From positions 496,001 to 560,000 of the forward strand of contig CAVWNY010000008.1 in assembly GCA_963756545.1 (NCBI GenBank): a DNA stretch of 64,000 nucleotides, given 5' to 3'. The first letter of the stretch is position 1. Each line of letters begins with the position of its first letter. This DNA comes from DATFDN01 sp963756545 (lineage in GTDB: Bacteria > Pseudomonadota > Alphaproteobacteria > Acetobacterales > Acetobacteraceae). Positions 27,218-36,182 of the stretch are shown piece after piece. A model generated the notes under the pieces. It was given only the letters and a program-made list of their open reading frames with translations. It had not been told where the DNA came from and made no database searches. A program made the translations under genes and the position numbers.

Positions 27218-27221
27218 CGCC

Positions 27222-30200
27222 TCACCCGATCGCCATCAGGGTGGCGTTGCCGCCCGCCGCGGCGGTGTTGGTGCTGATCGAGCGTTCCCGCACCAGCCAC
27301 TCCAGACTGCTGTCGCCGACGCCGCGGTACACAGGAACGATCGGCCCCTCGCGCGCCGCCATTTCTTGGGTCAACGCACGTAGCGGGTCGGCATCGCCGT
27401 CGAACAGCACCGCGTCGAAACGAGCGGCGATGCGATCATCTGTCCACCTGATCCAATTACTCAACGGTGCCGGCCACCCCTCCTCAAACCCCTCCCGCAA
27501 GGGGAGGGGAGGAGTACGGAGCGCGGTGCCTTCTCCCCGTCTTCTTGCGGGAGGGGGTCGGGGGGAGGGGTCGCGAGCAATCAGAACCCTGTTCCCAGTC
27601 GCCAGCGCCGCACTCACCTGCCGCAGCAGCCTCGCCTGGTCCCGCGCGATGCAGAGCACCGTCCCGCGCGGCTCCAACCGATAGACATTGCGCTCACCTA
27701 CTGGGCCGGGCAGCTCCAGCGTCAGCCCGAGGAGCGTACGTTCCATGCAACGCGTACAGTGATCCGCCTCGATGCTCCGCCCTTGCTGGACGAGCCACTC
27801 ATGCCAAGCAAGCGCGCCGGCCGGAGCCTGGCCCGTTGGCAGCTCGCTCGCCGGGGGATACTGCGCGAGCAGGCGGCGCACATAGAGCGGTCCGCCCGCT
27901 TTCGGCCCGGTTCCCGAAAGACCGTGACCCCCGAACGGCTGCACACCCACCTCGGCGCCGATCAGGTTGCGGTTGACGTACACGTTCCCCGCCGCGATCC
28001 GATGGGTCACGTGCGCGATCGTCTCGTCGATGCGCGTGTGCAGCCCGAAGGTCAGCCCATAGCCGGTGGCGTTGATCGCCTCGATTAGCCCGTCCAGATT
28101 GTCGCGCCGATAGCGCAGGACGTGCAGCACCGGGCCGAACACCTCGCGCTTCAGCTCCGAAAGGCTGGATAGCTCGATCAAGGTTGGCGCGACGAACGTG
28201 CCGAAGCGGCAGGCATCCGGCAGCAGCCGCGCGAACACGGGGCGGCCCGCCTCCCGCATCGTCTGCACATGATCGAGAAGTCCCTGTCTCGCCTCCTCCG
28301 TGATGACCGGCCCGACATCCGTGGACAGGCGATCCGGATTGCCGACCGACAGCTCCGCGATTGCGCCGTTCAGCATCGTCAGGATGCGATCCGCCACCTC
28401 CTCTTGCAGACACAGCACGCGAAGCGCCGAGCACCGCTGTCCGGCGGAGTCGAACGCCGACATCAGCACGTCGGCGACCACCTGCTCGGCGAGAGCCGAG
28501 GAGTCCACGATCAGGGCATTCTGCCCGCCGGTCTCGGCGATCAGGGGAATCGGCTCGCCCGTTGGGCCGAGGCGCGAGGCGAGCTGCCGCTGGATCCGTC
28601 GCGCGACGTCGGTGGAGCCGGTAAACACGACGCCCTGCGTACGCGCGTCGCCGACGAGGGCCGCGCCCACCTCGCCCGCGCCCGGCAGGAGTTGCACGGC
28701 GCCGTTCGGCACGCCGGCTTTCCGCAGGATGCGAACAACTTGCGCGGCGATCAGCGGCGTCTCCTCGGCCGGCTTCGCCAGCACCGAATTGCCCGCCGCG
28801 AGCGCCGCCGCCACCTGGCCCGTGAAGATGGACAGCGGAAAGTTCCAAGGGCTGATGCAGACCACGGGGCCGAGCGGCCGATGCGTGTCGTTGTCGAAGT
28901 GCTCGCGCACTGTCGCGCCGTAGTAGCGCAGGAAGTCCACCGCTTCCCTGACCTCGGCGATCGCGTTGGGCAGCGCCTTGCCCGCCTCCCGCACGATCAG
29001 CCCAAGAAGCGGGTCCATGCGCGCCTCCAGCAGATCGGCCGCGCGCAGCAGGCAGGCGGCGCGCTCAGCGGGCGCCGTCGCGCCCCAGAGCGGCCCGGCC
29101 GCGACGGCGCGGGCAAGCGCCGCCTCGATCGCCTCCTTGCTGGACTCCACCACCTGTCCCACGATGTCGCGTTGGTCGGCGGGGTTGCGCACGTCGCGCG
29201 CGCCGGCGGCGTCCGAACCGTCCGGTGCCGCGCGCCACACCGTGCTGACGCTGTCCCGCAACGCGGCCGAGAGCGATGACAGGCGCTGTTCGTTGGAAAG
29301 ATCGATTCCGACGGAGTTGGGCCGTTTCGGTTCAAACAGGTCGCGGGGAAGGGCAATCGCCGGGTGCGGCGCGCCGACCGGCCGGGCCGAGCGCACCTGC
29401 TCGACGGGATCGGCGATCAGCTCCTCGATCGGGATTGCCGGATCGGAGACGCGGTTGACGAAAGAGGTGTTCGCCCCGTTTTCCAGCAGGCGCCGCACAA
29501 GATAGGCCAGCAGCGTCTCGTGCGTGCCCACTGGCGCGTAGATGCGGCAAGGGCGATCGAGCTTGTTCGGACCTACCACCTCCTCGTAGAGCGGTTCGCC
29601 CATGCCGTGCAGGCATTGGAACTCGTACTGGCCGGTGTGAAAATCCGCGCCGGCCATCGTATGGATTGCGGCGAGTGTATAGGCGTTGTGGGTGCCGAAC
29701 TGCGGAAACACCGCGTCCCGCGCGCCCAGCAGCTTGCGCGCGCAGGCGAGATAGGAGACGTCGGTGTGCGCCTTGCGCGTGAACACCGGAAACCCCTCCA
29801 GCCCGTCCACCTGGGCGCGCTTGATCTCGCTGTCCCAGTAGGCGCCCTTCACCAGCCGGAGCATCAGCCGGTGCCCGCTTCGGTGGGCGAGGTCGATGAG
29901 GTGGTCCAGCACGAAGGGCGCGCGCTTCTGGTACGCCTGGACGACGAAACCGATGCCGTTCCAGCCGGCGAGCGCCGAGTCGAGGCACAGCGCCTCCAGT
30001 AGATCGAGCGAAAGCTCCAGCCGCTCGGATTCCTCGGCGTCGATATTGAGACCGATGTCTTGCTGGCGCGCCAGCATCGTCAGCGCGCGAACCCGCGGCA
30101 GCAACTCCGTCATGACGCGCTCGCGCTGCAGGCGGGAGTACCGCGGATGCAGCGCCGACAGCTTCACCGAGATGCCCGGTCCCTCGATTACGCCGCAGCC

Positions 30201-30929
30201 TCCCGACGCGCGGCCGATCGCGTGGATCGCCTGCTCGTAGTCCCGATAGTAGCGCGCCGCATCCTCTTCGGTGGTCGCGGCTTCGCCGAGCATGTCATAG
30301 GAGTAGCGGAAGCCCCGCGCCTCCATCTTGCGGCTGTTCGCGAGCGCCTCGGCGATGGTCTGCCCAGTGACGAACTGCTCGCCCAGCATCCGCATGGCGA
30401 GATCGACGCCGCGCCGGATGATCGGCTCGCCACCGCGCGCGATCAGGCGCGTGATCGCCGCTTCTAGTCCCGACTGGCTGGTTGTGGCGGTCAGCTTGCC
30501 GGTGACGAGAAGCCCCCAGGTCGCGGCATTGACGAGCAGGGATGCGCTGTGGCCGAGATGAGATTGCCAGTCGCCGGTGCTGATCTTGTCGCGGATCAGC
30601 GCGTCGCGAGTGGCGGTGTCGGGGATGCGCAGCAGGGCTTCGGCGAGGCACATCAGGGCGATGCCCTCCTGGCTCGACAGCGCATACTCCTGAAGAAGTC
30701 CCTCGACGCCACTTGGCCGGCCGTTGGCCCGCAAGGCTTCGACCAGACGGCGGGAAAGGCTCTTCGCCGCCATCGCCTCCGATGCGGACAGGGCCGCTTC
30801 GGTCAACAGCGGTGGCAGACATTCCTCCTCCGGGCGGCGATAGGCGGCGGTGATCCTCCCCCGCAACCCGGTCTGCGGCTGCAAACTTCGCGCGAATTCC
30901 TGGAATGGTTCAGACAAGCTGGAACCCAT
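27222..30929 (-). CDS. putA: Bifunctional proline dehydrogenase / glutamate-semialdehyde dehydrogenase PutA
   Basis: 1235 residues. The proline dehydrogenase barrel (about 130-480) shows RLVKGAYWDSEIK and the FGTHNAYT block; the aldehyde dehydrogenase domain (about 560-1000) has the catalytic Glu near 796 (AETGGQN) and Cys near 832 (GQRCSALR). A degenerate ALDH-like tail follows. It converts proline to glutamate with channelling of the intermediate. There is no N-terminal ribbon-helix-helix, so it should not repress itself. Residues about 1119-1152 are encoded by a palindromic repeat pair. The ATG at 30929 overlaps the upstream epimerase gene by 20 bp; a TTG at 30956 is an alternative. Confidence 0.95.
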   Translation of the reverse strand: MGSSLSEPFQEFARSLQPQTGLRGRITAAYRRPEEECLPPLLTEAALSASEAMAAKSLSRRLVEALRANGRPSGVEGLLQEYALSSQEGIALMCLAEALLRIPDTATRDALIRDKISTGDWQSHLGHSASLLVNAATWGLLVTGKLTATTSQSGLEAAITRLIARGGEPIIRRGVDLAMRMLGEQFVTGQTIAEALANSRKMEARGFRYSYDMLGEAATTEEDAARYYRDYEQAIHAIGRASGGCGVIEGPGISVKLSALHPRYSRLQRERVMTELLPRVRALTMLARQQDIGLNIDAEESERLELSLDLLEALCLDSALAGWNGIGFVVQAYQKRAPFVLDHLIDLAHRSGHRLMLRLVKGAYWDSEIKRAQVDGLEGFPVFTRKAHTDVSYLACARKLLGARDAVFPQFGTHNAYTLAAIHTMAGADFHTGQYEFQCLHGMGEPLYEEVVGPNKLDRPCRIYAPVGTHETLLAYLVRRLLENGANTSFVNRVSDPAIPIEELIADPVEQVRSARPVGAPHPAIALPRDLFEPKRPNSVGIDLSNEQRLSSLSAALRDSVSTVWRAAPDGSDAAGARDVRNPADQRDIVGQVVESSKEAIEAALARAVAAGPLWGATAPAERAACLLRAADLLEARMDPLLGLIVREAGKALPNAIAEVREAVDFLRYYGATVREHFDNDTHRPLGPVVCISPWNFPLSIFTGQVAAALAAGNSVLAKPAEETPLIAAQVVRILRKAGVPNGAVQLLPGAGEVGAALVGDARTQGVVFTGSTDVARRIQRQLASRLGPTGEPIPLIAETGGQNALIVDSSALAEQVVADVLMSAFDSAGQRCSALRVLCLQEEVADRILTMLNGAIAELSVGNPDRLSTDVGPVITEEARQGLLDHVQTMREAGRPVFARLLPDACRFGTFVAPTLIELSSLSELKREVFGPVLHVLRYRRDNLDGLIEAINATGYGLTFGLHTRIDETIAHVTHRIAAGNVYVNRNLIGAEVGVQPFGGHGLSGTGPKAGGPLYVRRLLAQYPPASELPTGQAPAGALAWHEWLVQQGRSIEADHCTRCMERTLLGLTLELPGPVGERNVYRLEPRGTVLCIARDQARLLRQVSAALATGNRVLIARDPSPRPPPARRRGEGTALRTPPLPLREGFEEGWPAPLSNWIRWTDDRIAARFDAVLFDGDADPLRALTQEMAAREGPIVPVYRGVGDSSLEWLVRERSISTNTAAAGGNATLMAIG
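27475..27573. repeat. Palindromic repeat pair inside putA, read in frame
   Basis: Two facing units, each built on CCCCTCCCGCAAGGGGAGGGG-type palindromes, are separated by about 30 bp. On the putA strand they are read without a stop, giving DPSPRPPPARRRGEGT and, after a few residues, TPPLPLREGFEEGW. The same repeat family is intergenic at 18968-19050 and 50480-50584 and coding in birA at 47491-47536. Confidence 0.9.
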
Positions 30930-31911
30930 GGCAGAACGGGTCGCGCGGATCGACAAAGATCGTGTTGTAGCCTGTCATGCGCGCCCATCCGGCGACGCTC
31001 GGGCGGATGGCCTCGTATGGTCCCACGCTCGCGCGGGCCTCGACGCGCCCCTCGAACAGGCTGCCGATGATGCTCTCATGCACGAAGTCGTCGCCGACGC
31101 GCAGGCGGCCGCGCCCCGCGAGCTGCGCCATCCGCGCCGATGTTCCGGTGCCGCACGGCGAGCGGTCGATGGCGCGCTCGCCGTAGAACACGGCGTTGCG
31201 GGCATGGGCACCCTTCTGGCGTGGCGCCCCGGTCCATTGGACGTGGCTCACCCCGTTGATGGTGGAATCCTCCGGATGCACGACGGCGATCGCGTCGTTC
31301 ACGAGCCGCCGCACGATCGGGCTCAGCCGCAGGATCTGGTCGGCCGACATTGCCTCCAGCCCGGCGAAGTTCGGCTGCGGTTCGATGATCGCGTAGAAGT
31401 TGCCGCCGTACGCCACGTCCAGCACCAGGTCGCCCAGCTCCGGGCAGTCGATCCGCACGTCGGTCGCCGCTAGATAGGACGCCACGTTGTGGATGCGCAC
31501 GCTGTCGATGAACCGGCCGTCGCGTTTGTACTCGGCTACCACCCGGCCGGCCGGGGCGTCGAGCGCCACGGTGCCTCCGACGACCGGCTGCATCAGCCCG
31601 TTCTCCAGCGCCATCGTCACCGTTCCGATGGTGCCGTGGCCGCACATGGGCAGGCACCCGGACACCTCGATGAACAGGATCGCGATGTCGCAATCCTCTC
31701 GCAGCGGCGGATAGAGGATGCTGCCGGACATCACGTCGTGGCCGCGCGGCTCGAACATTAGGGACCGACGCACCCAGTCGTGGTTGGCCATGAAATCCTG
31801 GCGGCGCGCGCTCATCGTCGCGCCCTTGAGGAACGGGCCGCCGCCGGCCACCAGGCGAACCGGGTTCCCGCAGGTGTGGCCGTCGATGCAGTGGAACGTG
31901 TGCATGTCCAT
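30910..31911 (-). CDS. 4-hydroxyproline 2-epimerase (proline racemase family, Cys/Cys)
   Basis: 333 residues with both catalytic cysteines, Cys90 in PMCGHGTIG and Cys253 in SPCGTGTSA, and a conserved DVAYGGNFYAI loop. Length and the Cys spacing match bacterial 4-hydroxyproline epimerases, which interconvert trans-4-hydroxy-L-proline and cis-4-hydroxy-D-proline in the cytosol. Proline racemase itself is the main alternative. It overlaps the putA start by 20 bp and is transcribed with it. The ATG at 31911 has AAGGAGG rather far upstream (13 bases); the ATG two codons on is closer to usual spacing by no better margin. The remaining enzymes of the pathway (deaminase, semialdehyde dehydrogenase) are not in the window. 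Confidence 0.88.
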   Translation of the reverse strand: MDMHTFHCIDGHTCGNPVRLVAGGGPFLKGATMSARRQDFMANHDWVRRSLMFEPRGHDVMSGSILYPPLREDCDIAILFIEVSGCLPMCGHGTIGTVTMALENGLMQPVVGGTVALDAPAGRVVAEYKRDGRFIDSVRIHNVASYLAATDVRIDCPELGDLVLDVAYGGNFYAIIEPQPNFAGLEAMSADQILRLSPIVRRLVNDAIAVVHPEDSTINGVSHVQWTGAPRQKGAHARNAVFYGERAIDRSPCGTGTSARMAQLAGRGRLRVGDDFVHESIIGSLFEGRVEARASVGPYEAIRPSVAGWARMTGYNTIFVDPRDPFCHGFQLV

Positions 31912-32041
31912 CAGGCGACTGCGCCCTCCTTACCCAAATGCGTAAAGCTCATGCCCAGGGGAGCGATCCGCGCGAGGTCGCCTTTGCATGGCACGCTTGT
32001 TTGCGCTGAACTCGCTCCGAGAGACATCCAGGAGAGCCGCC

Positions 32042-32842
32042 ATGCCGGCCAACGCACCCGCTTCCTACCACGTGCGGGCCTTCAACTCGGCCCGCGACTC
32101 CGAGAACAAGATCCATGACGACGCGGTCGCCAAGCGCTTCGGCTTCACCGGCGGGCTGGTGCCCGGCGTCGATGTCTACGCCTACATGGCGCATGTGCCG
32201 GTCGAACATTTTGGGCGCGCATGGCTTGAGAGCGGCACGGCCGAGTGCCGCTTCTCCCGCCCCGTGTACGACGGCGATGAAGCCGTGGTCGTCGCGGAGC
32301 CGGCCGATTCGGGCCTGAGACTGCGGGTCGAGAGCCACGGCGAGGTTTGCGGAACCGGCTTCGCCGTGGCGCCCGCGGCTGCCGTCGGGCCGGCCGGGGA
32401 TGACTTCCGCGATGTCGCCCCGCGCGACAACCGCACGCAGGCCGACGAGGTTTCGCTCGCCCCGGGCACCTGGCTCGGCATGCGCCCGCTTCTGCTGACG
32501 AACGAATTCGCTGCCGCCTATCTTCGTGACGTGCGCGAAACCGACCCGATCTATGCGCGCGAGGGCCTGGCCCATCCCGGCTTGATCCTGCGCACCGGCA
32601 ACTGGGTGCTGAGCCAGAACGTGGTGCTCGGCCCGTGGATGCATGTCGGCAGCACCGTGCAGAACCTGACGCGCGCGCGGGTCGGCGACGAGATCACCGC
32701 GCGCGCTCGGGTGAGCGCGAACTACGAACGCAAGGGTCACCGCTTCGTGGAGCTGGACGTGCTGGTGCTGGCGAATGGCAATCCGGTGGCGCGGCTCGCC
32801 CATGTGGCGATCTACCGCCCGCGCCAGGTGGCGCGGGCTTGA
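32042..32842 (+). CDS. Hotdog-fold (MaoC-like) protein, unknown substrate
   Basis: 266 residues, soluble. The N-terminal half contains IHDDAVAKRFGFTGGLVPGVDVYAYM, recalling the hydratase motif of double hotdog MaoC-like proteins; the C-terminal half carries a second hotdog segment (VGDEITARARVSANYERKGH). Such proteins hydrate enoyl thioesters or act as thioesterases, but the catalytic Asp/His pair is not clear here. GGAGAGCC precedes the ATG at 32042 by 6 bases. It diverges from the epimerase gene across about 130 bp and may belong to the same locus. Confidence 0.65.
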   Translation: MPANAPASYHVRAFNSARDSENKIHDDAVAKRFGFTGGLVPGVDVYAYMAHVPVEHFGRAWLESGTAECRFSRPVYDGDEAVVVAEPADSGLRLRVESHGEVCGTGFAVAPAAAVGPAGDDFRDVAPRDNRTQADEVSLAPGTWLGMRPLLLTNEFAAAYLRDVRETDPIYAREGLAHPGLILRTGNWVLSQNVVLGPWMHVGSTVQNLTRARVGDEITARARVSANYERKGHRFVELDVLVLANGNPVARLAHVAIYRPRQVARA

Positions 32843-32907
32843 GGGACGGTCGGCGCGCTCAGCCGTAACGACGGGGATGTGCGCTTGCATCAGCGTGAAC
32901 TACTCGG

Positions 32908-34143
32908 CTAGGCGCGGGCCGGCTCCATGAGCACGTCGCGCACGATGGGCACGGCGTCGTTCCTGGTCGAGAGCAGGAGCTGGAAAACCATGTTGGAGCC
33001 GTTGAGAAAGCCGACCTCCACGGCCGCAAGATAGTATTCCCACATGCGGCAGAAGCGCTCGCCGGCGAGGGCCGCGACGCGCTCGCGATTGGCGGCGAAC
33101 CGTTCGCGCCAGTGCCGCAGCGTGTAATGGTAGTGTAGCCGCAGCACCTCCATGTCGGCGACCCAGAGCGCGGTGCGCTCGGTGGCCGCGAACACCTCCG
33201 AGAGTGAGGGAACATAGGCGCCGGGGAAGATGTGCTTGCGGATGAAGGGACCCGTCGTGCCCGGCGGCCGCATGCGTCCTATGCAGTGGACGAAGGCATA
33301 GCCGTCGTTGGCGAGAAGCTCGCGGACCTTGCCGAAATACTCGTCGAAATGGCCGATCCCGACATGCTCCATCATGCCGACCGAGACCACGCGATCGAAG
33401 CGCCCGGCGAGCGCGCGGTAATCCAATTCCCGGAACTCGACCAGATCATCGACGCCGGCCTGCGCCGCCCGCTGCCGGGCGACGCGGATCTGCTCGGGCG
33501 AGACGTTGATCGCCACGACGCGCGCGCCGGTGGTCCGCGCGATGTGGATGGCGAACGAGCCCCAGCCCGATCCGATCTCGGCCACTGTCATGCCGGGCCG
33601 CAAGCGCAGCTTGGCCGTGGCGCGCTGGAGCTTGGCCGTCTGCGCCCGTTCGAGGCTGTCGTTCTCCGGGTCCTCGAAGAAGCCGCAGGAGTAGTTCAGG
33701 CCCTCATCGAGGAACAGGCGATAGATGTCTGTGGAGATATCGTAATGATGCCGTGCGTTGGCAGCGGCGGCGCGGGCCGGATTGGCCTGCTGCCGCCGCT
33801 TCACGGCACGCCAGACCCGCCGCAGCGCGCGCTGCGAGCCATGCGCGCCCAGCCCCTCGCGGTTAAGCGAGAACAGGTGCATCAGATCGCCCACGCCCGA
33901 GCCGGACTCGAACGTGAGCGTGCCGTCCATGTAGGCTTCCCCGGCGTGAAGCTCGGGGTTGAGCGCCAGCTTGGCGTAAAGTGCCCGCTCGTGCAGCCGG
34001 ATCGTCACGCTGGGGCCGGCCGCCCGGCCGCCGAAGACCCGGCGGTCGCCATCCGCGTCGATGAGATTCAGCGTGCCGGTCCGGATGAACCGGGTGAGCA
34101 GGCTCGACAACAGCCACATCCCGCCGATCGAACCCTGCCGCAT
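32908..34143 (-). CDS. cfa: Cyclopropane-fatty-acyl-phospholipid synthase
   Basis: 411 residues. An N-terminal lipid-binding region (1-110) is followed by a SAM methyltransferase domain with the AEIGSGWGSFAIH glycine motif, the HYDIS entry motif, and the GMMEHVG and FPGAYVPS blocks of the CFA family. The conserved Cys of the active site appears in YSCGFF. The enzyme methylenates unsaturated acyl chains of membrane phospholipids using SAM. The ATG at 34143 has a GGAG about 10 bases upstream; MWLLSS eight codons later is possible. The gene stands alone. Confidence 0.9.
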   Translation of the reverse strand: MRQGSIGGMWLLSSLLTRFIRTGTLNLIDADGDRRVFGGRAAGPSVTIRLHERALYAKLALNPELHAGEAYMDGTLTFESGSGVGDLMHLFSLNREGLGAHGSQRALRRVWRAVKRRQQANPARAAAANARHHYDISTDIYRLFLDEGLNYSCGFFEDPENDSLERAQTAKLQRATAKLRLRPGMTVAEIGSGWGSFAIHIARTTGARVVAINVSPEQIRVARQRAAQAGVDDLVEFRELDYRALAGRFDRVVSVGMMEHVGIGHFDEYFGKVRELLANDGYAFVHCIGRMRPPGTTGPFIRKHIFPGAYVPSLSEVFAATERTALWVADMEVLRLHYHYTLRHWRERFAANRERVAALAGERFCRMWEYYLAAVEVGFLNGSNMVFQLLLSTRNDAVPIVRDVLMEPARA

Positions 34144-34217
34144 CTCTGTTTCGCTCCGCTTGACGTCGCCGCCATCCGGGCGACGATAGCCGCCCGAAAG
34201 GTTGGGGGACAGCTTCG

Positions 34218-35135
34218 ATGGGCGACGTTCGGATCATAGCGGAGAATCTGGGGTTCCCGGAGGGACCGGTAGCTATGCCGGACGGATCGGTCGTCCTGAC
34301 CGACATCGCCGGCGGGCGCGTCGTACGCGTCGCCGCCGACGGGGCGGTGGCGCTGCTGTCTGCCGCCGGCGGCGGGCCGAACGGGCTGGCGATCGGCTCG
34401 GACGGGGCGCTTGTTTGCTGCAACAACGGCGGCAGCCGTTACGTGCCGGGGCACTTCATGGGCCAGGGGCCAGCGGACGACTATCAAGGCGGCTCGATCC
34501 AGCGGATCGATCCGCGCACCGGTGAAACGCGGGTGCTCTACACGCATTGCGACGGCCAGCGCCTGTCGGCGCCCAACGATCTCGTGTTCGACAAGGAAGG
34601 CGGCTTCTACTTCACCGACCTCGGCAAGCGCTACGCGCGCACGCGCGACCACGGCGGCCTCTACTATGCGCTGCCGGACGGCTCGCGGATCGCCGAGATC
34701 GCGTATCCGATCCTCAGCCCGAACGGCGTCGGCCTGTCGCCTGACGAGCGGACGCTCTATGTCGCAGACACCGAGGCCGCCCGGCTCTGGGCATTCGACA
34801 TCTCGGCGCCGGGGGTGCTGCGCAAGCACGCCTTCCCGTCGCCGCATGGCGGGCGGCTGGTGGCCGGACTTGGCGGTCCCTTCGCGCGCTTCGACAGCCT
34901 CGCCGTCCAGGCCAACGGCGACATCTGCGTCGCCACCTTGGTCTCCGGCTGCATCACCGTCATCGCCCCCGACGGCCGCATCGTGCGCCAGGTGGAGATG
35001 CCCGACACGCACCCCACCAATATCTGTTTCGGCGGCTCCGACCTGCGCACCGCTTATATCAGCCTTTCCGAAACCGGCCGCCTCGGCGCTCTGGCGTGGC
35101 CGGAGCCGGGTTTGCGGCTCAACTTCGCCGGCTGA
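34218..35135 (+). CDS. SMP-30/gluconolactonase family protein
   Basis: 305 residues forming a six-bladed propeller. The metal-site residues of the family are visible as Glu15 (FPEGP), the Asn of SAPNDL and NGVGLSPD, and the Asp of YVADTEA. These enzymes hydrolyse sugar lactones or related esters with a divalent cation. GGGGGA lies 8 bases before the ATG. It is divergent from cfa, and the MoxR gene follows 57 bp downstream, but no functional link is obvious. Confidence 0.88.
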   Translation: MGDVRIIAENLGFPEGPVAMPDGSVVLTDIAGGRVVRVAADGAVALLSAAGGGPNGLAIGSDGALVCCNNGGSRYVPGHFMGQGPADDYQGGSIQRIDPRTGETRVLYTHCDGQRLSAPNDLVFDKEGGFYFTDLGKRYARTRDHGGLYYALPDGSRIAEIAYPILSPNGVGLSPDERTLYVADTEAARLWAFDISAPGVLRKHAFPSPHGGRLVAGLGGPFARFDSLAVQANGDICVATLVSGCITVIAPDGRIVRQVEMPDTHPTNICFGGSDLRTAYISLSETGRLGALAWPEPGLRLNFAG

Positions 35136-35192
35136 AGGGTTTGGCGGGCGCGCGGTTGGTGCTAGGGATACCCACCAGTATTTTCGAGACGG

Positions 35193-36182
35193 GTGAAGAT
35201 GCCGTATTCAGCCGGGGTGTCGCGCGTGGACCCACAAACGGATCGACGCGTGACCTCCATCGCGGCGGTCGAGAGCGGGCTTGCCGGGGTCGGTTACATT
35301 CCCAGCCGGCAGATCGCCACGGCCGTCTATCTGGCGCACCAGCTTCAAAAGCCGATTCTCGTGGAAGGGCCGGCCGGCGTCGGCAAGACGGAACTTGCGA
35401 AGTCGATTGGCGCCTGGCTCGACCTGCCGCTGATCCGGATGCAGTGCTACGAGGGCCTCGACGAGGCCAAGGCGCTGTATGAGTGGAAATACGGCAAGCA
35501 GCTTCTCTATACCCAGATCCTGCGCGACAAGATCGGCGAGGTGCTGGGCGACACGCCGACCTTGGACGCCGCCATCGCCAAGCTGCACGATTTCGGCGAC
35601 CTGTTCTTCTCGCCCGAATTCCTCGAGCCGCGCCCACTGCTGCGCGCGTTGCAAAGCCCCGTCGGCGCGGTGCTGCTCGTCGACGAGGTGGACAAGTCCG
35701 ACCAGGAGTTCGAGGCGTTCCTGCTGGAGATCCTGTCGGACTATCAGGTGACGATCCCCGAGCTGGGCCGCGTCGCCGCCAAGGTGCCACCGGTGGTGGT
35801 CCTGACCTCGAACAACATGCGCGACCTCGGTGACGCGCTAAAGCGCCGCTGCCTCCATCTGCATATCGGCTTTCCGGACCCCAAGCTGGAGGGCCGCATC
35901 ATTGCCAGCCGCGTGCCCGGTCTTGACGAGAGCCTGCGCCGACAGTTGATCGCGTTCGTGCAGTCGCTGCGCAAGCTCGATCTGAAAAAGCCGCCGTCGG
36001 TCAGCGAAACCATCGACTGGGCGCGTGTTCTGGTCCTGCTCCATGCCGGGGTGCTGGACACAGGGCTGGCGCGCGACACGCTGAACGTGCTGCTGAAGTT
36101 CGAGGCCGACATCGAGACGGCGGGGCGCCAGCTTGGGGAACTCACCGGCAGGGCGCGGCGCGAGGCCGGACTTCCGGAGTGA
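35193..36182 (+). CDS. MoxR-family AAA+ ATPase
   Basis: 329 residues. Walker A is GPAGVGKTE near residue 60, Walker B is AVLLVDEVDK, sensor 1 is VVVLTSNN, and the arginine finger region RDLGDALKRRC follows. The MoxR family acts as a chaperone for metal-cofactor insertion or complex assembly, usually together with a VWA protein, which is exactly the next gene (CoxE-like, overlapping by 4 bases). The start is uncertain: GTG 35193, ATG 35199 or GTG 35250 are possible, and none has a clear ribosome-binding site. Confidence 0.9.
   Translation: MKMPYSAGVSRVDPQTDRRVTSIAAVESGLAGVGYIPSRQIATAVYLAHQLQKPILVEGPAGVGKTELAKSIGAWLDLPLIRMQCYEGLDEAKALYEWKYGKQLLYTQILRDKIGEVLGDTPTLDAAIAKLHDFGDLFFSPEFLEPRPLLRALQSPVGAVLLVDEVDKSDQEFEAFLLEILSDYQVTIPELGRVAAKVPPVVVLTSNNMRDLGDALKRRCLHLHIGFPDPKLEGRIIASRVPGLDESLRRQLIAFVQSLRKLDLKKPPSVSETIDWARVLVLLHAGVLDTGLARDTLNVLLKFEADIETAGRQLGELTGRARREAGLPE

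Noticed and set aside
27475..27573. CRISPR array or tandem repeat
   Set aside because: There are two inverted units rather than regularly spaced direct repeats, and copies are dispersed in the window.
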